DNA from: Cyanobacteria bacterium K_DeepCast_35m_m2_023
GTDB taxonomy: Bacteria > Cyanobacteriota > Cyanobacteriia > PCC-6307 > Cyanobiaceae
Direction of reading: 5' to 3'
NCBI GenBank assembly: GCA_016882345.1
Contig: VGQR01000063.1
Location: forward strand, 1-8,641
Length of the DNA stretch: 8,641 nt
Position numbers and translations under genes: made by a program
Part shown: positions 7,942 to 8,641 of the stretch, in pieces
Layout of the letters: each line of letters opens with the position of its first letter
Numbering within the stretch: position 1 is the stretch's first letter
The notes under the pieces: generated by a model
The model's database searches: none
Told to the model about the DNA's origin: nothing
Seen by the model: the letters and a program-made list of their open reading frames with translations, nothing else

Positions 7942-7942
7942 C

Positions 7943-8641
7943 TTACTCGTGTTCCTTTGCCGCGGCGTTTGATCGAGCAGCCGGCGGGCCCTCCGGGTCT
8001 GTGCCTGATCCGAAGCGTTCGATCAGCACGCACGGCAGTCCTGCTGCCCTTGCCCCGGCCAGATCTTCGGGGCTGTCGCCGACATGCCAGGCCTGATCGG
8101 CGCGTAACTCGAGTGCGGCCAGCGCCACCGCAAAGGGATGGGGATCCGGCTTGGCGGCTCCGGCTTCGCTCGAGACCACCACCGCATCAAACAGCGGTGC
8201 CAGGCCCAGCCCCTCGAGCAGCCCATGCAGGCGGCGATCGAAGTTGCTCACCACCGCCAGGCGCAAACCGTCGTTGCGCCAGCGCTGCAGTTGAGATTCC
8301 ACATCCTCGTAGACCTGCCAGCAGTCGCTCTGGGCAAAATGCTCAAACAGGGCGCGCTGCAGGCTTTCTGCCGGGGCTGGGGCGCCGATGGCGGCAAAGG
8401 TCTCACAGATGCGCTGACCCCACCACCGGCGCTCGGCCTCCAGCAGAGCCTCCTCGCCCAGGGGCCCAAACGCCAGTGGTGGGGCCTGCCTGTAGATCTG
8501 AGGAAATAGCGTGTCGATGGCTGCGGCATCGACACTCAGGCCGTGGGCCTGGGCCACGGCCGCGTAGCTGAAACCCACCGATTGACGCAGCGTGATCAAG
8601 GTGCCCATGGCATCGAACAACAGGCCTTGGGGTTTGGCCCA
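7943..8641 (-). CDS. HAD-superfamily hydrolase (subfamily IA type), N-terminal start outside the window
   Basis: A cytoplasmic Rossmann-fold enzyme of the haloacid dehalogenase superfamily, probably a phosphatase of unknown substrate. The frame is open to the right edge, giving 232 visible residues from WAKPQGLLFDAMGTL; the TTG at 8620 is unlikely to be the start because motif I lies at once after it. Motif I FDAMGTL has the nucleophile Asp10 but Met where the second Asp of DxD normally sits. Motif II is LAVVSNFD (Ser132), motif III is AAKPDPHPF (Lys164), motif IV is HVGDSPEDLAGA (Asp189, Asp193). The cap is the helical stretch of about 16-100, as in type C1 caps. It resembles the REG-2/HDHD3-like group. 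The C-terminal tail (about 212-232) is polar and probably disordered. Sits upstream of the peroxiredoxin gene with a 52-base spacer. Confidence 0.88.
   Translation of the reverse strand, partial: WAKPQGLLFDAMGTLITLRQSVGFSYAAVAQAHGLSVDAAAIDTLFPQIYRQAPPLAFGPLGEEALLEAERRWWGQRICETFAAIGAPAPAESLQRALFEHFAQSDCWQVYEDVESQLQRWRNDGLRLAVVSNFDRRLHGLLEGLGLAPLFDAVVVSSEAGAAKPDPHPFAVALAALELRADQAWHVGDSPEDLAGARAAGLPCVLIERFGSGTDPEGPPAARSNAAAKEHE

Overview
The window looks like part of the chromosome of a high-GC unicellular picocyanobacterium of the Synechococcus/Cyanobium type. Evidence: a DUF2973-type fragment, an HhoA/HtrA-type serine protease, a KtrA that reads like cyanobacterial KtrA, a 1-Cys peroxiredoxin close to the Synechocystis type, three GCGATCGC (HIP1) octamers, and several very small proteins typical of cyanobacterial genomes. 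This rests on recalled family features; no search was run. I see no insertion sequence, phage gene, CRISPR array, tRNA or rRNA.

Layout. Positions 1-353 (minus) hold the end of a two-gene unit: a 37-residue membrane peptide overlapping by ATGA a DUF2973-like protein that runs off the left edge. A divergent promoter region (354-456) separates it from an exported HtrA-type protease (457-1635, plus). Tail to tail with the protease come two small minus-strand genes: an NblA-like protein (1598-1822) and a 58-residue CX3C-X6-CX3C protein (1927-2103) with the best ribosome binding site of the window and an operator-like palindrome upstream. A two-domain ABC-F ATPase fills 2229-3947 (minus, GTG start).

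Positions 4042-5346 are a cluster of small genes: a one-helix membrane protein (plus), a Nif11-like protein (minus), an unrecognised 103-residue protein (minus) and a ribbon-helix-helix regulator (plus) whose start is preceded by a perfect palindrome. From 5353 to the right edge all genes are on the minus strand, in transcription order: HAD-type hydrolase (start outside the window), 1-Cys peroxiredoxin, KtrA potassium-channel regulator, and AnmK anhydromuramate kinase. Palindromes lie between the HAD and peroxiredoxin genes, and a strong GC-rich hairpin lies between peroxiredoxin and ktrA. KtrA and anmK are 3 bases apart and are probably one transcript.

Taken together this is housekeeping chromosome (protein quality control, translation factor, peroxide defence, K+ uptake control, cell-wall recycling) interspersed with small genes of unknown role. 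No large new system is evident. The most interesting material is the set of small proteins (twin-CX3C, NblA-like, Nif11-like, membrane microproteins) and the palindromic control regions. All intergenic stretches are shorter than about 205 bases; the longest, 4855-5058, holds control sequences of the divergent 103-residue and ribbon-helix-helix genes.
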